A stretch of 64,000 nucleotides of DNA from JALZUV01 sp963837025 (GCA_963837025.1 CAWILT010000001.1:1036793-1100792); one strand, 5' to 3'. Positions 6,421 through 16,703 are shown, numbered from the stretch's first letter. The notes: generated by a model not told the origin, from the letters alone. Made by a program: numbers and translations.

Positions 6421-8418
6421 ATGAACACGAACTTCACCAAAAACCTTACGCTATGGATTGCAATTGCCGTTGTGATTATGATTCTATTCAACCTCTTTCA
6501 AGGCGGAATGGATGCGAGCTCACAGCAAAAAACCGCCTTTTCTGACTTTTTAAATCAGGTTGATTCTGGGCAGGTTAAAGAAGTAGCGATTAAAGAAGTT
6601 CCTAATTCAGGAACCACGATTACCGGTTCCTATAGCGATGGCACGCAATTTAATCTTTTAGCACCCACCTACCCCGGTTTAGTGGATACCTTGCGCACTA
6701 AAGGTGTTAAAATCAACGCCCTTCCCGCCAGCACAGGTATGGATAATTTCTGGGGCATTTTGCTTTCATGGTTCCCTATTTTATTGCTGATTGGTGTGTA
6801 CATTTTTGTAATGCGCCAAATGCAGGGCGGCGGCGGTAAAGGTGGTGCTATGGGGTTTGGTAAATCACGCGCGCGTATGCTAACCCAAGATAATAATAAA
6901 GTAATGTTTAAGGATGTTGCCGGCATAGATGAAGCCAAAGAAGAGCTGGAAGAAATTGTTGAATTCTTACGCGATCCGGGCAAATTTCAACGCCTAGGTG
7001 GTAAAATTCCGAAAGGTTGCTTGCTCATCGGCCCTCCGGGTACGGGTAAAACTTTGCTTGCAAAATCGGTTGCTGGCGAGGCAGGCGTGCCCTTCTTTAC
7101 CATATCAGGGTCTGATTTCGTAGAGATGTTTGTGGGTGTGGGCGCAAGTCGCGTGCGCGATATGTTTGAGCAGGGCAAAAAATCAGCGCCTTGCATTATA
7201 TTTATTGACGAAATTGACGCCGTAGGCCGCCATCGTGGTGCAGGTATGGGCGGCGGCAATGATGAACGTGAACAGACGCTCAACCAATTATTGGTTGAGA
7301 TGGACGGTTTTGAAGCCAATGAAGGGGTTATCCTCATCGCGGCCACCAACCGCCCCGATGTGCTTGATCCCGCATTACTGCGCCCCGGTCGCTTTGATCG
7401 CCAAGTAGTCGTGCCCAACCCTGATATTGCGGGCCGCACAAAAATTTTGGAAGTGCATTTGAAAAAAGTACCCGCTGGGCCTGATATGAACCCAAAAGTA
7501 ATTGCCCGTGGAACGCCGGGTTTTTCAGGCGCTGACCTTGCCAATTTGGTGAACGAAGCAGCACTCATGGCCGCCCGTCGCGGCAAACGTGTGGTAACTA
7601 TGAGAGAGATGGAAGCCGCCAAAGATAAAGTAATGATGGGCGCTGAGCGCAAATCAATGGTGATGAGTGATGATGAGAAAAAACTCACCGCCTTTCATGA
7701 AGCTGGCCATGCCATTATTGGCATTAAAATGACCGCATCTGACCCCATTCATAAAGCCACCATTATTCCGCGTGGTCGTGCATTGGGTATGGTAATGCGC
7801 TTACCCGAAGCCGATCAACTTTCTATCACGCGCGAAAAGCTGCATGCAGATTTAGCCGTTGCGATGGGTGGTCGAGTGGCAGAAGAAATTGTGTTTGGCT
7901 ATGAGAAAGTCACCAGCGGTGCCTCATCCGATATTCAGCAAGCCACACGCATGGCCAAAGCCATGGTCACCCAATGGGGTATGTCCGATAAATTAGGCCC
8001 AATGGATTACAGCGCGGGCGGTGGTGGTGAGCCTTTCTTAGGCGCCAGCTATGGCAATAACAGCAAAGCAAATTCGGAAGAAACAGCCGCTATCATTGAT
8101 TCTGAAGTGCGTCGCATTTTAGATGAAGCTTATGCGCTAGCGAAAAAGCTACTTACCAAACATCGTAAAGAACTAGATTTGCTGGCTCACTCACTTTTGG
8201 AATATGAAACATTGACGGGTGCAGAAATTGACGAGTTAATCGCCAATGGAAAAATTGAACGTAAAATTGACGAGCAAGCCAAATCAATCGTAACGCCTTC
8301 GGCTTTGCCCTCGCGCCGTAAGCGCCTTAATTTAGAGGAAAAGCCAGCTGAGCCTAAAAAGCCCAAAGCTTCACCAAAACCAAATCCGCCGTCAAAATCG
8401 AAAAAAGAGGATGACTAA
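6421..8418 (+). CDS. ftsH: ATP-dependent zinc metalloprotease FtsH
   Basis: 665 residues. Membrane-anchored hexameric AAA+ protease for misfolded membrane proteins and regulators such as LpxC and sigma-32 in other bacteria. Two transmembrane segments flank a small periplasmic domain (about 8-27 and 105-125). Walker A GPPGTGKT is at 204-211, Walker B IIFIDEIDA about 259-267, and the zinc site HEAGH at 426-430. The C-terminus is an unusual Lys/Pro-rich tail (PKKPKASPKPNPPSKSKK). The tilS-ftsH-glmM order is usual in alphaproteobacteria. Confidence 0.97.
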   Translation: MNTNFTKNLTLWIAIAVVIMILFNLFQGGMDASSQQKTAFSDFLNQVDSGQVKEVAIKEVPNSGTTITGSYSDGTQFNLLAPTYPGLVDTLRTKGVKINALPASTGMDNFWGILLSWFPILLLIGVYIFVMRQMQGGGGKGGAMGFGKSRARMLTQDNNKVMFKDVAGIDEAKEELEEIVEFLRDPGKFQRLGGKIPKGCLLIGPPGTGKTLLAKSVAGEAGVPFFTISGSDFVEMFVGVGASRVRDMFEQGKKSAPCIIFIDEIDAVGRHRGAGMGGGNDEREQTLNQLLVEMDGFEANEGVILIAATNRPDVLDPALLRPGRFDRQVVVPNPDIAGRTKILEVHLKKVPAGPDMNPKVIARGTPGFSGADLANLVNEAALMAARRGKRVVTMREMEAAKDKVMMGAERKSMVMSDDEKKLTAFHEAGHAIIGIKMTASDPIHKATIIPRGRALGMVMRLPEADQLSITREKLHADLAVAMGGRVAEEIVFGYEKVTSGASSDIQQATRMAKAMVTQWGMSDKLGPMDYSAGGGGEPFLGASYGNNSKANSEETAAIIDSEVRRILDEAYALAKKLLTKHRKELDLLAHSLLEYETLTGAEIDELIANGKIERKIDEQAKSIVTPSALPSRRKRLNLEEKPAEPKKPKASPKPNPPSKSKKEDD

Positions 8419-8423
8419 TCCAC

Positions 8424-9782
8424 ATGGCTGAACGTAAATTTTTTGGCACAGATGGTATTCGCGGCACTGCCAATACATTTCCGATGAAAGCCGAAATTGC
8501 TTTATTGTTAGGTAAAGCGGCAGGACATTATTTTACGCGCGGTGAGCATCGCCATCGTGTGGTAATAGCAAAAGATACCCGCCTATCGGGTTATATGATT
8601 GAAAACGCCCTTACCGCCGGATTTTTAGCCGCTGGCATGGATGTAATTTTGGTAGGCCCAATGCCAACCCCAGCAGTGGCCATGCTCACCAAATCAATGC
8701 GCGCCGATTTAGGCGTGATGATTTCTGCTTCGCATAACCCGTTTTATGATAATGGGTTGAAGCTGTTTGGCCCCGATGGATTTAAATTATCTGACTCCGC
8801 CGAACTGGCTATCGAAACCCTGATGCAGAATACGGATGAAGAGCAATTGGCCAAACCTGAAGCATTAGGACGCGCTAAACGCATTGAAGATGCGCGTGGC
8901 CGCTATATCGAATTTGCCAAAGCCACCTTCCCTACCGATTTAGATTTAAGCGGTATGCGCGTGGTGATCGATTGCGCCAATGGCGCAGCCTATAATGTTG
9001 CCCCTACGGTTTTGCAGGAACTGGGTGCTGAAATTATTACCATCGGAATTGATCCGAATGGATTTAATGTGAATAAAGATTGTGGATCAACCCACCCCCA
9101 AGCGATGCAGAATTTAGTACGCGAAACACGCGCCGATATCGGCATCGCACTCGATGGTGATGCGGATAGACTCATCATCTGCGATGAAAATTCGCATGTG
9201 GTTGATGGCGACCAAATTATCGCCATGGTAGCCACGGAGTGGCAAAATAACAAAACGCTCGCACATAACACAGTCGTCACCACCCAAATGTCAAATTTAG
9301 GATTTGAAAATTATTTAAAAACGCAAGGCATCACCTTATTGCGCACCAAAGTGGGCGACCGATATGTGGTAGAAAAAATGCGCGAAGGCGGCTTTAATTT
9401 AGGGGGTGAGCAATCGGGTCATTTAGTGATGATGGATTATGCCACCACTGGCGATGGACTGATTGGCGCGCTACAAGTGTTAGCAGCATTAAAAAGTCAT
9501 GGTAAAAAAGCCAGCGAAGCATTAAATTGCTTCGAACCTTATCCACAAATATTACTCAATGTACGCTATGCGAGTGGTGACCCTTTAGCCAATAAAAACG
9601 TGATAAGTGCCATCGAAAAAGGCGAAAAAGAATTGCAAAAAGATGGCCGCCTTTTCATTCGCAAATCGGGCACAGAGCCCCTCATTCGCATTATGGCTGA
9701 GGGCAAAAGCCAACAGCAGATTGAGCGCATCACAAACGAAATTGCGCAGGTAATGCGCAATAATCTCGCCAGCGCTGCATGA
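8424..9782 (+). CDS. glmM: Phosphoglucosamine mutase GlmM
   Basis: 452 residues, full length. Interconverts glucosamine-6-phosphate and glucosamine-1-phosphate on the way to UDP-GlcNAc, feeding peptidoglycan and lipid A. The N-terminus FGTDGIRGTAN is diagnostic; the phosphoserine loop SASHNP has its active serine at about residue 103; the metal loop DGDADR and the sugar/phosphate-binding EQSGH and RKSGTEPLIR motifs are present. It starts 5 bases after ftsH and overlaps thiD by 4 bases (ATGA), so ftsH-glmM-thiD looks like one transcript. Confidence 0.97.
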   Translation: MAERKFFGTDGIRGTANTFPMKAEIALLLGKAAGHYFTRGEHRHRVVIAKDTRLSGYMIENALTAGFLAAGMDVILVGPMPTPAVAMLTKSMRADLGVMISASHNPFYDNGLKLFGPDGFKLSDSAELAIETLMQNTDEEQLAKPEALGRAKRIEDARGRYIEFAKATFPTDLDLSGMRVVIDCANGAAYNVAPTVLQELGAEIITIGIDPNGFNVNKDCGSTHPQAMQNLVRETRADIGIALDGDADRLIICDENSHVVDGDQIIAMVATEWQNNKTLAHNTVVTTQMSNLGFENYLKTQGITLLRTKVGDRYVVEKMREGGFNLGGEQSGHLVMMDYATTGDGLIGALQVLAALKSHGKKASEALNCFEPYPQILLNVRYASGDPLANKNVISAIEKGEKELQKDGRLFIRKSGTEPLIRIMAEGKSQQQIERITNEIAQVMRNNLASAA

Positions 9783-10600
9783 GCCATCAAGGCCGCGTAC
9801 TTGCCATTGCTGGCAGCGATTCAAGCGGCGGCGCGGGCATTCAAGCCGATATAAAAACCATCACTGCCATGGGGGGCTATGCTGCCACAGCCATCACCGC
9901 CCTTACCGCGCAAAACACACAAGGCGTGCAAGCCATTGAGGCCGTCTCGCCCGAATTTGTATTGCAGCAGGCTGAATCGGTTTTAAGCGATATTGGAGCC
10001 GATTGTATTAAAACCGGTATGGTGGCGCGCGGCGATATTATTAATGCGGTGGTTGAATTGGTGACAAAATACCGCTCCATTCCTTTAATCGTTGATCCGG
10101 TAATGGTCGCCACGAGTGGGGATTTGTTACTTGAAAAAAACTCATTTACATTGCTTAAAGAAAAATTATTACCGCTAGCTTTGCTGGTAACACCCAATAT
10201 ACCTGAGGCAGAGCTGCTCGCACATATCCTTATTTCATCTGAAGAAGGAATGATTAAAGCAGGCAAAACGATTTTAGAAAAAACAAAATGTCAGGCAGTG
10301 CTCGTCAAAGGCGGGCATTTAAAAAGCGAGCAGATGGTGGATATACTCGTCACGAAATTGGGTGAGGTGGAGCGTTTCCCCACTACACGCATTGCCAGCA
10401 CCAGCACCCACGGCACAGGCTGCACGCTTGCTTCGGCCATTGCCACACGCATCGCGCTGGGCGATAGCCTAATTCAAGCCATTCCCAAAGCGCAGGCTTA
10501 TGTGCATAAGGCCATTCAAACTGCTCCCAAATTAGGTAAAGGCCACGGCCCGCTTAACCATGGCTGGACGCTTGTAAATTCGAGCAAGAATATATCCTAA
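9779..10600 (+). CDS. thiD: Hydroxymethylpyrimidine (phosphate) kinase ThiD
   Basis: 273 residues. Phosphorylates HMP and HMP-P to HMP-PP for thiamine synthesis. Ribokinase-fold motifs: AIAGSDSSGGAGIQADIKT at the N-terminus, DPVMVATSG, VKGGH, and the anion-hole loop GTGCTLASAIA with its catalytic aspartate region. Start overlaps the glmM stop (ATGA). No thiE or thiC is adjacent, and no TPP riboswitch precedes it. Confidence 0.95.
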   Translation: MSHQGRVLAIAGSDSSGGAGIQADIKTITAMGGYAATAITALTAQNTQGVQAIEAVSPEFVLQQAESVLSDIGADCIKTGMVARGDIINAVVELVTKYRSIPLIVDPVMVATSGDLLLEKNSFTLLKEKLLPLALLVTPNIPEAELLAHILISSEEGMIKAGKTILEKTKCQAVLVKGGHLKSEQMVDILVTKLGEVERFPTTRIASTSTHGTGCTLASAIATRIALGDSLIQAIPKAQAYVHKAIQTAPKLGKGHGPLNHGWTLVNSSKNIS

Positions 10601-10658
10601 TAGAATCTTTATCCGTCCGCGTTATGATGAATATTAAGCTACAATAGGAGATAAGAAT

Positions 10659-10922
10659 ATGGCTGGATTAGGTTGGTTTATGGCAATTATCGCAGGCGCA
10701 CTCGCCGGATGGATTGCTGAAAAAGTAATGAAAGCCGATATGGGCTTATTAGCCAATATCGGAATTGGCATTTTAGGTGCCGTTGTTTTGAACGCGATTT
10801 TATTCTTTATTGGCGTTGGCACTTTAGGCGGATTTTTTGGCCAAACTATTATTGGCTTAGTTGGCGCATGCCTACTCATAGCACTCTATCGTACTCTAAA
10901 AGGCCGCAAAACAAAGATATAA
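10659..10922 (+). CDS. GlsB/YeaQ/YmgE-family small membrane protein
   Basis: 87 residues, nearly all hydrophobic with three membrane segments and repeated glycine turns (GLGWFMAIIAGALAGWIAEKVMK, IGIGILGAVVLNAILFFIGV, QTIIGLVGACLLIALYRTLK). This matches the transglycosylase-associated YeaQ/YmgE family, whose role is unknown but which is often stress-induced. It is monocistronic: its own Shine-Dalgarno (AGGAGA) upstream and a terminator at 10941-10971. Confidence 0.88.
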   Translation: MAGLGWFMAIIAGALAGWIAEKVMKADMGLLANIGIGILGAVVLNAILFFIGVGTLGGFFGQTIIGLVGACLLIALYRTLKGRKTKI

Positions 10923-10940
10923 TATTTTTAGAAAAATTAA

Positions 10941-10971
10941 AAAGGCGGGCACCTAGCTCGCCTTTTTTTTT
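10941..10971 (+). terminator. Rho-independent terminator after the YeaQ-like gene
   Basis: Stem GGCGGGC (10944-10950) with GCTCGCC (10956-10962), one internal mismatch, followed by nine T's. Confidence 0.88.
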
Positions 10972-11031
10972 ATAATTAAGTTTAACTCCCGCTTTAATGT
11001 AGTTTTAATCTTTTAAATATATTCCAAAAAG

Positions 11032-11748
11032 ATGAGCAAAGGCTTCACACTTTTAGAACTCTCAATTGTGCTTGTTATCATCGGCCTGATTATTGGCGGT
11101 ATTACGGCGGGCGCAGATTTAATTCGCGCAGCGGAGATAAATTCCGTTATCTCGGATGTGAATAAATATAAAGTGGCGATTAATACGTTTAAGCTGAAAT
11201 ATAATGCATTACCGGGTGATTTAAAGAATGCTTACGATTATTGGCCGATGGCTGGATGCACCGATACATTCTTTATAATAGGTAATGTAGGGAATTATGA
11301 AGGGTGTAATGGCAATGGTAATGGCAGGTTGGAAGAATCTCAACGCATTTGGCATCACCTACAATTATCAGGCATTGTAGAGGGAGTATTTACTGCACCT
11401 GCCAATTTATTACCTGCAGGTGAGCATTGGATTCCGGGAGTAATTGGACCAAAAACTTCTTTAGGGGGAATGAATTCTTTCATTTTTATATCCGGCACAA
11501 GCGTGTTCGATATTCGAAATGCTTTTTACTTAGGAAATTCTCAGGATGGAAGCGATCCCTACGATAGCCCTTCAATTATAGGGCAAGAAGCAAATCAAAT
11601 TGATTTAAAAATAGACGATGGAAAACCTTTAACAGGAACAACTGCCGTCATGGGTAGTGGTAATTGTTATACGGGAACTGGTGACGCTGCGGTTTATAAT
11701 TTGAGCTCAAAAGCAATAAGCTGCTTAATCGTCTTTGCATTGGATTAA
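11032..11748 (+). CDS. Prepilin-type protein (type IV pilin-like / pseudopilin)
   Basis: 238 residues. A class III signal is visible at the very start: MSKG then FTLLELSIVLVIIGLIIGG, with cleavage expected after Gly4 and Glu at +5, as in type IV pilins and type II secretion pseudopilins. The rest is a globular head of unknown type with a cysteine near residue 77 (MAGCTD) and others toward the C-terminus. No pilus motor, secretin or prepilin peptidase gene is nearby. Two further prepilin-like genes lie at 17466-19269. Confidence 0.85.
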   Translation: MSKGFTLLELSIVLVIIGLIIGGITAGADLIRAAEINSVISDVNKYKVAINTFKLKYNALPGDLKNAYDYWPMAGCTDTFFIIGNVGNYEGCNGNGNGRLEESQRIWHHLQLSGIVEGVFTAPANLLPAGEHWIPGVIGPKTSLGGMNSFIFISGTSVFDIRNAFYLGNSQDGSDPYDSPSIIGQEANQIDLKIDDGKPLTGTTAVMGSGNCYTGTGDAAVYNLSSKAISCLIVFALD

Positions 11749-11749
11749 A

Positions 11750-13759
11750 TTAACCCGCCTTCTCTAACTTTTTAATTTCATCTCTGATCCTGCCTGCTTC
11801 TTCAAATTCTAAATCGCTGGCGGCTTGTAGCATTTTATCGCGTAGATATTTGAGATGTTCGGTGAGGTTATTACCCGCCGGCATAGTGTCGGTAGCTTTG
11901 CCAATGCCGCCATGCGCACCGGGTTTTTTCCAGCTGGTATTGCCTTTGCTGTCATCGCTCATCGAATCGGCGATGCGGCTAATTACCGTAGTGGGGGTAA
12001 TACCATGTTCTTCATTATGTGCTATTTGGCGCGCGCGTCGGCGGTCTGTTTCGTCTAGCGCGGCCTTCATACTATCGGTCATCTTATCGGCATATAAAAT
12101 CACATGGCTTTCGCTATTACGTGCTGCGCGGCCAATCGTTTGGATGAGTGAGGTGGCCGAGCGTAAAAAGCCTTCCTTATCGGCATCTAAAATAGCCATC
12201 AGCCCGCATTCGGGAATATCCAGCCCTTCTCGCAGCAGGTTTACGCCCACTAAAATATCATATTCGCCTAAGCGCAAATTGCGGATAATTTCGATGCGAT
12301 CCAGTGTATCCACATCCGAGTGCAAATAGGCCACTTTTTTGCCTGCTTCGATAAGATATTCGGTGAGTTCTTCGGCCATGCGTTTGGTCAGCGTCGTCAC
12401 CATCACACGCATACCTTTGGCGATAGTTTTATCGGCCTCGGCCATTAAATCATCCACCTGAATGGCTACGGGGCGAATCTCAACAGGCGGATCAATCAGG
12501 CCAGTAGGCCGAATTACCTGTTCAACATATTCGCCGTTTGAATGTTCCAATTCCCATTTAGCGGGGGTGGCAGACACGAAAATAGTCTGCGGTCGGGTGC
12601 TGTCCCATTCCTCAAATTTCATGGGGCGGTTATCCATGCAGCTTGGCAGGCGGAAACCATGCTCCGATAATACCGTTTTGCGCGCCCTATCGCCTTTATA
12701 CATGCCATTAACTTGTGGAATTGAAACGTGGCTTTCATCCATAAAGAGCAATGCATCTTTAGGTAGGTATGAATAGAGCGTAGGCGGTGGCGCGCCCGGC
12801 TTTTGCCCACTTAAATGGTGGCTATAATTTTCGATTCCTCGGCATGATCCGGTTTCCTGTATCATCTCTAAATCAAATTGTGTGCGCTGGCCTAAGCGTT
12901 GCGCTTCGAGCAATTTACCTTGTGCTTCAAACTCAGCTAAACGGCCTTTTAGCTCGGTTTTTATGGTTCCAATCGCGCGCTGAATCGTGGGGCGTGGAAT
13001 CACATAATGCGAGTTCGGATAAACCGCTACTTGTTCTAATTCGCCATAAATTTCGCCCGTTAGCGGGTCAAATGCCTGAATCGATTCTAACTCATCGCCA
13101 AAGAAGCTCAACCGCCACGCTTGATCTTCCATATGCGCGGGGAAGATATCCAGCACATCACCGCGCACACGAAAGGTGCCACGGTGAAAATCCATGTCGT
13201 TGCGGGTATATTGTAGCTCGGTGAGCGATTTGATGAATTTGCGTTGTTCATATTCCATGCCCGCCTTCACCTGCTTTACCATCAAACTATAACTCTCGGC
13301 TGAACCAATACCGTAAATACAGCTCACGCTCGCAATCACAATCACATCGCGGCGTTCCAGCAGCGAGCGTGTGGCAGAATGGCGCATACGGTCAATCTGC
13401 TCATTTATGCTGGAGTCTTTTTCAATAAAGGTATCAGTGCGCGCAACATATGCTTCGGGCTGGTAATAGTCATAATAGGAAACAAAATATTCCACCGCAT
13501 TATGGGGGAAAAACTGCTTCATCTCATGATAAAGCTGTGCGGCAAGTGTTTTGTTATGTGCCATAATCATGGCGGGGCGCTGCAACGTATTAATTACCTG
13601 CGCCATCGTGTAGGTTTTTCCAGAGCCTGTAACGCCCAGCAGCACTTGGTTTTGCTTATGCTCCTTCAAACCCTGCACCAACGCAGGAATCGCCGTAACC
13701 TGATCGCCGGCTGGCTGATAATTCGCTTCAAGTTGAAAGAGTTTTCCCACGCACTGCAT
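11750..13759 (-). CDS. uvrB: UvrABC excinuclease subunit B
   Basis: 669 residues, normal length. UvrB is the damage-verifying helicase-like subunit of nucleotide excision repair. Walker A GVTGSGKT at 42-49, the damage-probing beta-hairpin YYDYYQPEAYV about residues 93-103, DEAD-like FMDESHVS, motif VI QTIGRAARN, and the C-terminal UVR helix pair (DLEFEEAGRIRDEIKKLE) that binds UvrC are all present. It converges on the prepilin gene with one base between stops. Confidence 0.97.
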   Translation of the reverse strand: MQCVGKLFQLEANYQPAGDQVTAIPALVQGLKEHKQNQVLLGVTGSGKTYTMAQVINTLQRPAMIMAHNKTLAAQLYHEMKQFFPHNAVEYFVSYYDYYQPEAYVARTDTFIEKDSSINEQIDRMRHSATRSLLERRDVIVIASVSCIYGIGSAESYSLMVKQVKAGMEYEQRKFIKSLTELQYTRNDMDFHRGTFRVRGDVLDIFPAHMEDQAWRLSFFGDELESIQAFDPLTGEIYGELEQVAVYPNSHYVIPRPTIQRAIGTIKTELKGRLAEFEAQGKLLEAQRLGQRTQFDLEMIQETGSCRGIENYSHHLSGQKPGAPPPTLYSYLPKDALLFMDESHVSIPQVNGMYKGDRARKTVLSEHGFRLPSCMDNRPMKFEEWDSTRPQTIFVSATPAKWELEHSNGEYVEQVIRPTGLIDPPVEIRPVAIQVDDLMAEADKTIAKGMRVMVTTLTKRMAEELTEYLIEAGKKVAYLHSDVDTLDRIEIIRNLRLGEYDILVGVNLLREGLDIPECGLMAILDADKEGFLRSATSLIQTIGRAARNSESHVILYADKMTDSMKAALDETDRRRARQIAHNEEHGITPTTVISRIADSMSDDSKGNTSWKKPGAHGGIGKATDTMPAGNNLTEHLKYLRDKMLQAASDLEFEEAGRIRDEIKKLEKAG

Positions 13760-13844
13760 ATAGGGCAGAAGATATAAAAAACCAGTATGGCTCTAACTAA
13801 ATATTAAGACTTTTAACCTAAGCTACATTATTAGGAGCTTATCT

Positions 13845-14282
13845 ATGACAAAAACCAATAACAAAGATTATGCGTTTTATTTTTATAGTGCATTTATTCT
13901 ACCCGATGAACCAAACAACAGAGTACCTAAGCATCGACTAGATTATTCTTTGAGCACAAGTGAAAAGCCGCATGCCATCGCCGCAAAAAAATCGAGGCAT
14001 TTGATATTGGATTCTAAGGAAGCGGCAGTACGTGAACTTCCTGATAGTGATCGTATCATAGAAGGCGTTTACAATGTATTACAGCGCGCAGATGATACAG
14101 AATTTCCATCTATAGAAGGCTATATTGCAGTAGAGAAAAAAACTGGAATGAGTCGGAGCGATTTAACACATCGCGCTACTGAAGTAATAGAAAATTATGC
14201 GGCTGAGCACTATCCAAATAAACATTTTCAACCCGCTGTAGACCGGTTTAAAAATACTGATTCACAAACAGTTTCGAGATAA
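13845..14282 (+). CDS. Orphan cytosolic protein
   Basis: 145 residues, no membrane segment or signal, and no family I recognise. It is hydrophilic; the centre (DRIIEGVYNVLQRADD, GMSRSDLTHRATEVIENYA) looks alpha-helical. AGGAGCT stands 7 bases before the ATG, which supports it as a real gene. It is convergent with fpr, stops abutting. Confidence 0.65.
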   Translation: MTKTNNKDYAFYFYSAFILPDEPNNRVPKHRLDYSLSTSEKPHAIAAKKSRHLILDSKEAAVRELPDSDRIIEGVYNVLQRADDTEFPSIEGYIAVEKKTGMSRSDLTHRATEVIENYAAEHYPNKHFQPAVDRFKNTDSQTVSR

Positions 14283-15077
14283 TTAACCTACAAACGCGCG
14301 TTCAATGACAAAATCGGCAGGAGCATTGTTGGCACCCTCAACAAACCCGCGTGCTTCGCAAATGGCTTTGGTGTCGTTCAACATGGCGGTAGATCCGCAA
14401 ATCATCACCCTATCGGTGCGCGGATTTAAACTTTCGAAACCAAAATGCGTGGCTACAGTATCATTATCAAGCAGTGCAGTGATGCGGCCTTGGCGCGGGT
14501 AATCTTCGCGCGTAACACTATCAAAATAATGCAATTTAGCCTGTGCTAATTCCCCTAAAAATTCGTGATTGCGCGTTTCTTGCACAATTTGCTTACTATA
14601 ATCCAGCTCAGCCACAGTGCGGCAGGTGTGCGTAACAATCACCTCATCAAACATTTCATAGGTAGCAGGGTCGCGGATTAAACTCGCAAATGGCGCAAAG
14701 CCAGTTCCGGTCGAAAGCATATAAAGCCGCTTGGCGGGGGTGAGGGCATCAAGCACTAATGTGCCCACAGGCTTGCGACTAAGCAGCACTTCATCGCCTT
14801 TTTGAATTTTTTGCAAATGTTGGGTTAGCGGGCCATTTTCCACTTTGATAGAGAAAAACTCCAACTTCTCATCCCATGAGGGTGAGGCGATAGAATACGC
14901 GCGCAATAGGGGTTTGCCATTGATGCGCAACCCAATCATCACAAATTCGCCGGAACGAAAGCGGAATGTTTCAGGTCGTGTCATCTTAAAACTAAAGAGC
15001 GAATCGGTATAATGTTGTACCGATAAAACGGTTTCAGATGTAGGGCCTGATGCAGGTTTGGAAGCGGGTTGGTTCAT
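14283..15077 (-). CDS. fpr: Ferredoxin--NADP+ reductase
   Basis: 264 residues. FAD enzyme that moves electrons between NADPH and ferredoxin or flavodoxin, often in oxidative stress. FAD-binding RAYSIASPSW about residue 60, KVENGPLTQHL, the NADP-binding GTGFAPFASLIRDP, and MICGS near the C-terminus. The C-terminal VIERAFVG is typical of the bacterial subclass I Fpr. Monocistronic. Confidence 0.94.
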   Translation of the reverse strand: MNQPASKPASGPTSETVLSVQHYTDSLFSFKMTRPETFRFRSGEFVMIGLRINGKPLLRAYSIASPSWDEKLEFFSIKVENGPLTQHLQKIQKGDEVLLSRKPVGTLVLDALTPAKRLYMLSTGTGFAPFASLIRDPATYEMFDEVIVTHTCRTVAELDYSKQIVQETRNHEFLGELAQAKLHYFDSVTREDYPRQGRITALLDNDTVATHFGFESLNPRTDRVMICGSTAMLNDTKAICEARGFVEGANNAPADFVIERAFVG

Positions 15078-15190
15078 GCCCCAAGCTTATAACCCATCGC
15101 GCATAAAAGCAAAAGCCTTGCATTGTGATATGGTTTAAATTCTGCTACGAAAATACAATCAGCCATTCGCAAATAATTTGAAAGCGCCCT

Positions 15191-16702
15191 ATGTCAGCCG
15201 CATTAGAAAAATCTACATCGCCACAAGCCGTTAACGTAAACGATTCTACCCGCATTTTAATTGGCGCATCAGATGAATCGGCGCAGTGGTTAAACCTCAA
15301 ATACGCCAATCGCCACGGCTTGATTGCGGGTGCAACTGGCACAGGCAAAACCGTTACCCTACAAATTTTGGCCGAAGGGTTTTTAAATGCAGGCGTGCCC
15401 GTATTTATGGCCGATGTAAAAGGCGATTTATCGGGTATTACGCAAAGCGGCCTGCCCCATCCAAAAATTGACGAGCGCGTTGCGAAAATTGGCATTAGCG
15501 ATTTTGCCTTGGGCGCCACACCTGCCATATTTTGGGATATTTTTGGTAAACAAGGCCACCCCTTGCGCACCACCATTACGGAAATGGGGCCCGTATTGCT
15601 ATCGCGCTTACTTGATTTAACCCAAGCGCAAGAGGGCGTGTTACATATCGCCTTTGCGGTGGCCGATGATGAAGGAATGCTGCTGCTTGATTTGAAAGAC
15701 TTACGCGCCATGCTCAATTTTGTGGGCGAGCATGCTAAAGAATTAAACCATTATGGCCATATTAGCACCGCGTCAGTGGGTGCCGTGCAGCGTGGTTTAT
15801 TGCAGTTAGAATCACAAGGGGCTGAAGCCTTTTTTGGTGAGCCTGCATTGAATATTTTGGATTTAATGCGCACCACACGTGATGGGCGGGGAATCGTAAA
15901 TATTCTAGCTGACGATGAATTAATGCGCGCACCCAAAACCTATTCGACGTTTTTATTGTGGCTTTTATCAGAGCTGTTTGAAACGCTGCCCGAAGTGGGC
16001 GATGCGGAAAAACCCAAACTGGTTTTCTTTTTTGATGAAGCGCATTTATTGTTTGATGATGCCCCTAAAGCATTAGTGGATAAAGTGGAACAGGTGGTGC
16101 GTCTTATCCGCTCTAAGGGTGTAGGCGTGTATTTCATTACGCAAAGCCCAACCGATATTCCGGTGGATATTTTAGGGCAGCTAGGCAACCGCGTGCAGCA
16201 TGCCTTGCGTGCCTTTACGCCAAAAGATCAAAAAGCGGTGAAGTCAGCGGCAGACACATTTCGCCCCAATCCAAAACTTGATACCGCCCAAGTTATTACG
16301 CAATTAGGCATTGGCGAAGCGCTGGTTTCAACGTTAGAGAATAAGGGCGAACCTTCTATCGTGCAACGCTGCTTGGTGCGCCCGCCCAGCTCGCGCATGG
16401 GCGCGGCTTCAATAGCTGAACGCATTGTGGTGCAACAATCCAGCCCACTTGGCAGCCAGTATGATAAAGCCATTGATCGCGAATCGGCTTATGAATTGCT
16501 TGAAAAACGCGCTAAGCAAGATGCCGCAGAGCAAGTGGAAAATGAAAAATTGGAGCGCCCCGCAACAACGCGAAAAAGCAATCGCCAAGGCTATTTTGAA
16601 ACGGCTACAAAAACGGTGATTCGTACCGTTAGCGGCTCAGTAGGCCGCTCGATTGCCAAGGCAATTTTTCGTGGCATTATGGGCAGTATGAGCAAAAAAT
16701 AA
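15191..16702 (+). CDS. HerA-like/DUF853 P-loop NTPase
   Basis: 503 residues. Member of the DUF853 branch of HerA/FtsK-like ATPases; precise function unknown. Walker A GATGTGKT at 47-54, Walker B LVFFFDEAHLLFDD about residues 277-290, and the sensor-like YFITQSPTDIP follow the family layout. The C-terminus is a charged helix (AYELLEKRAKQDAAEQ) ending in a small glycine/serine-rich tail. thiG starts one base after its stop. Confidence 0.9.
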   Translation: MSAALEKSTSPQAVNVNDSTRILIGASDESAQWLNLKYANRHGLIAGATGTGKTVTLQILAEGFLNAGVPVFMADVKGDLSGITQSGLPHPKIDERVAKIGISDFALGATPAIFWDIFGKQGHPLRTTITEMGPVLLSRLLDLTQAQEGVLHIAFAVADDEGMLLLDLKDLRAMLNFVGEHAKELNHYGHISTASVGAVQRGLLQLESQGAEAFFGEPALNILDLMRTTRDGRGIVNILADDELMRAPKTYSTFLLWLLSELFETLPEVGDAEKPKLVFFFDEAHLLFDDAPKALVDKVEQVVRLIRSKGVGVYFITQSPTDIPVDILGQLGNRVQHALRAFTPKDQKAVKSAADTFRPNPKLDTAQVITQLGIGEALVSTLENKGEPSIVQRCLVRPPSSRMGAASIAERIVVQQSSPLGSQYDKAIDRESAYELLEKRAKQDAAEQVENEKLERPATTRKSNRQGYFETATKTVIRTVSGSVGRSIAKAIFRGIMGSMSKK

Positions 16703-16703
16703 T

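Noticed and set aside
9779..9790. TPP riboswitch before thiD
   Set aside because: The gene overlaps glmM and no thi-box sequence (CUGAGA...) is seen; the same holds for thiG.
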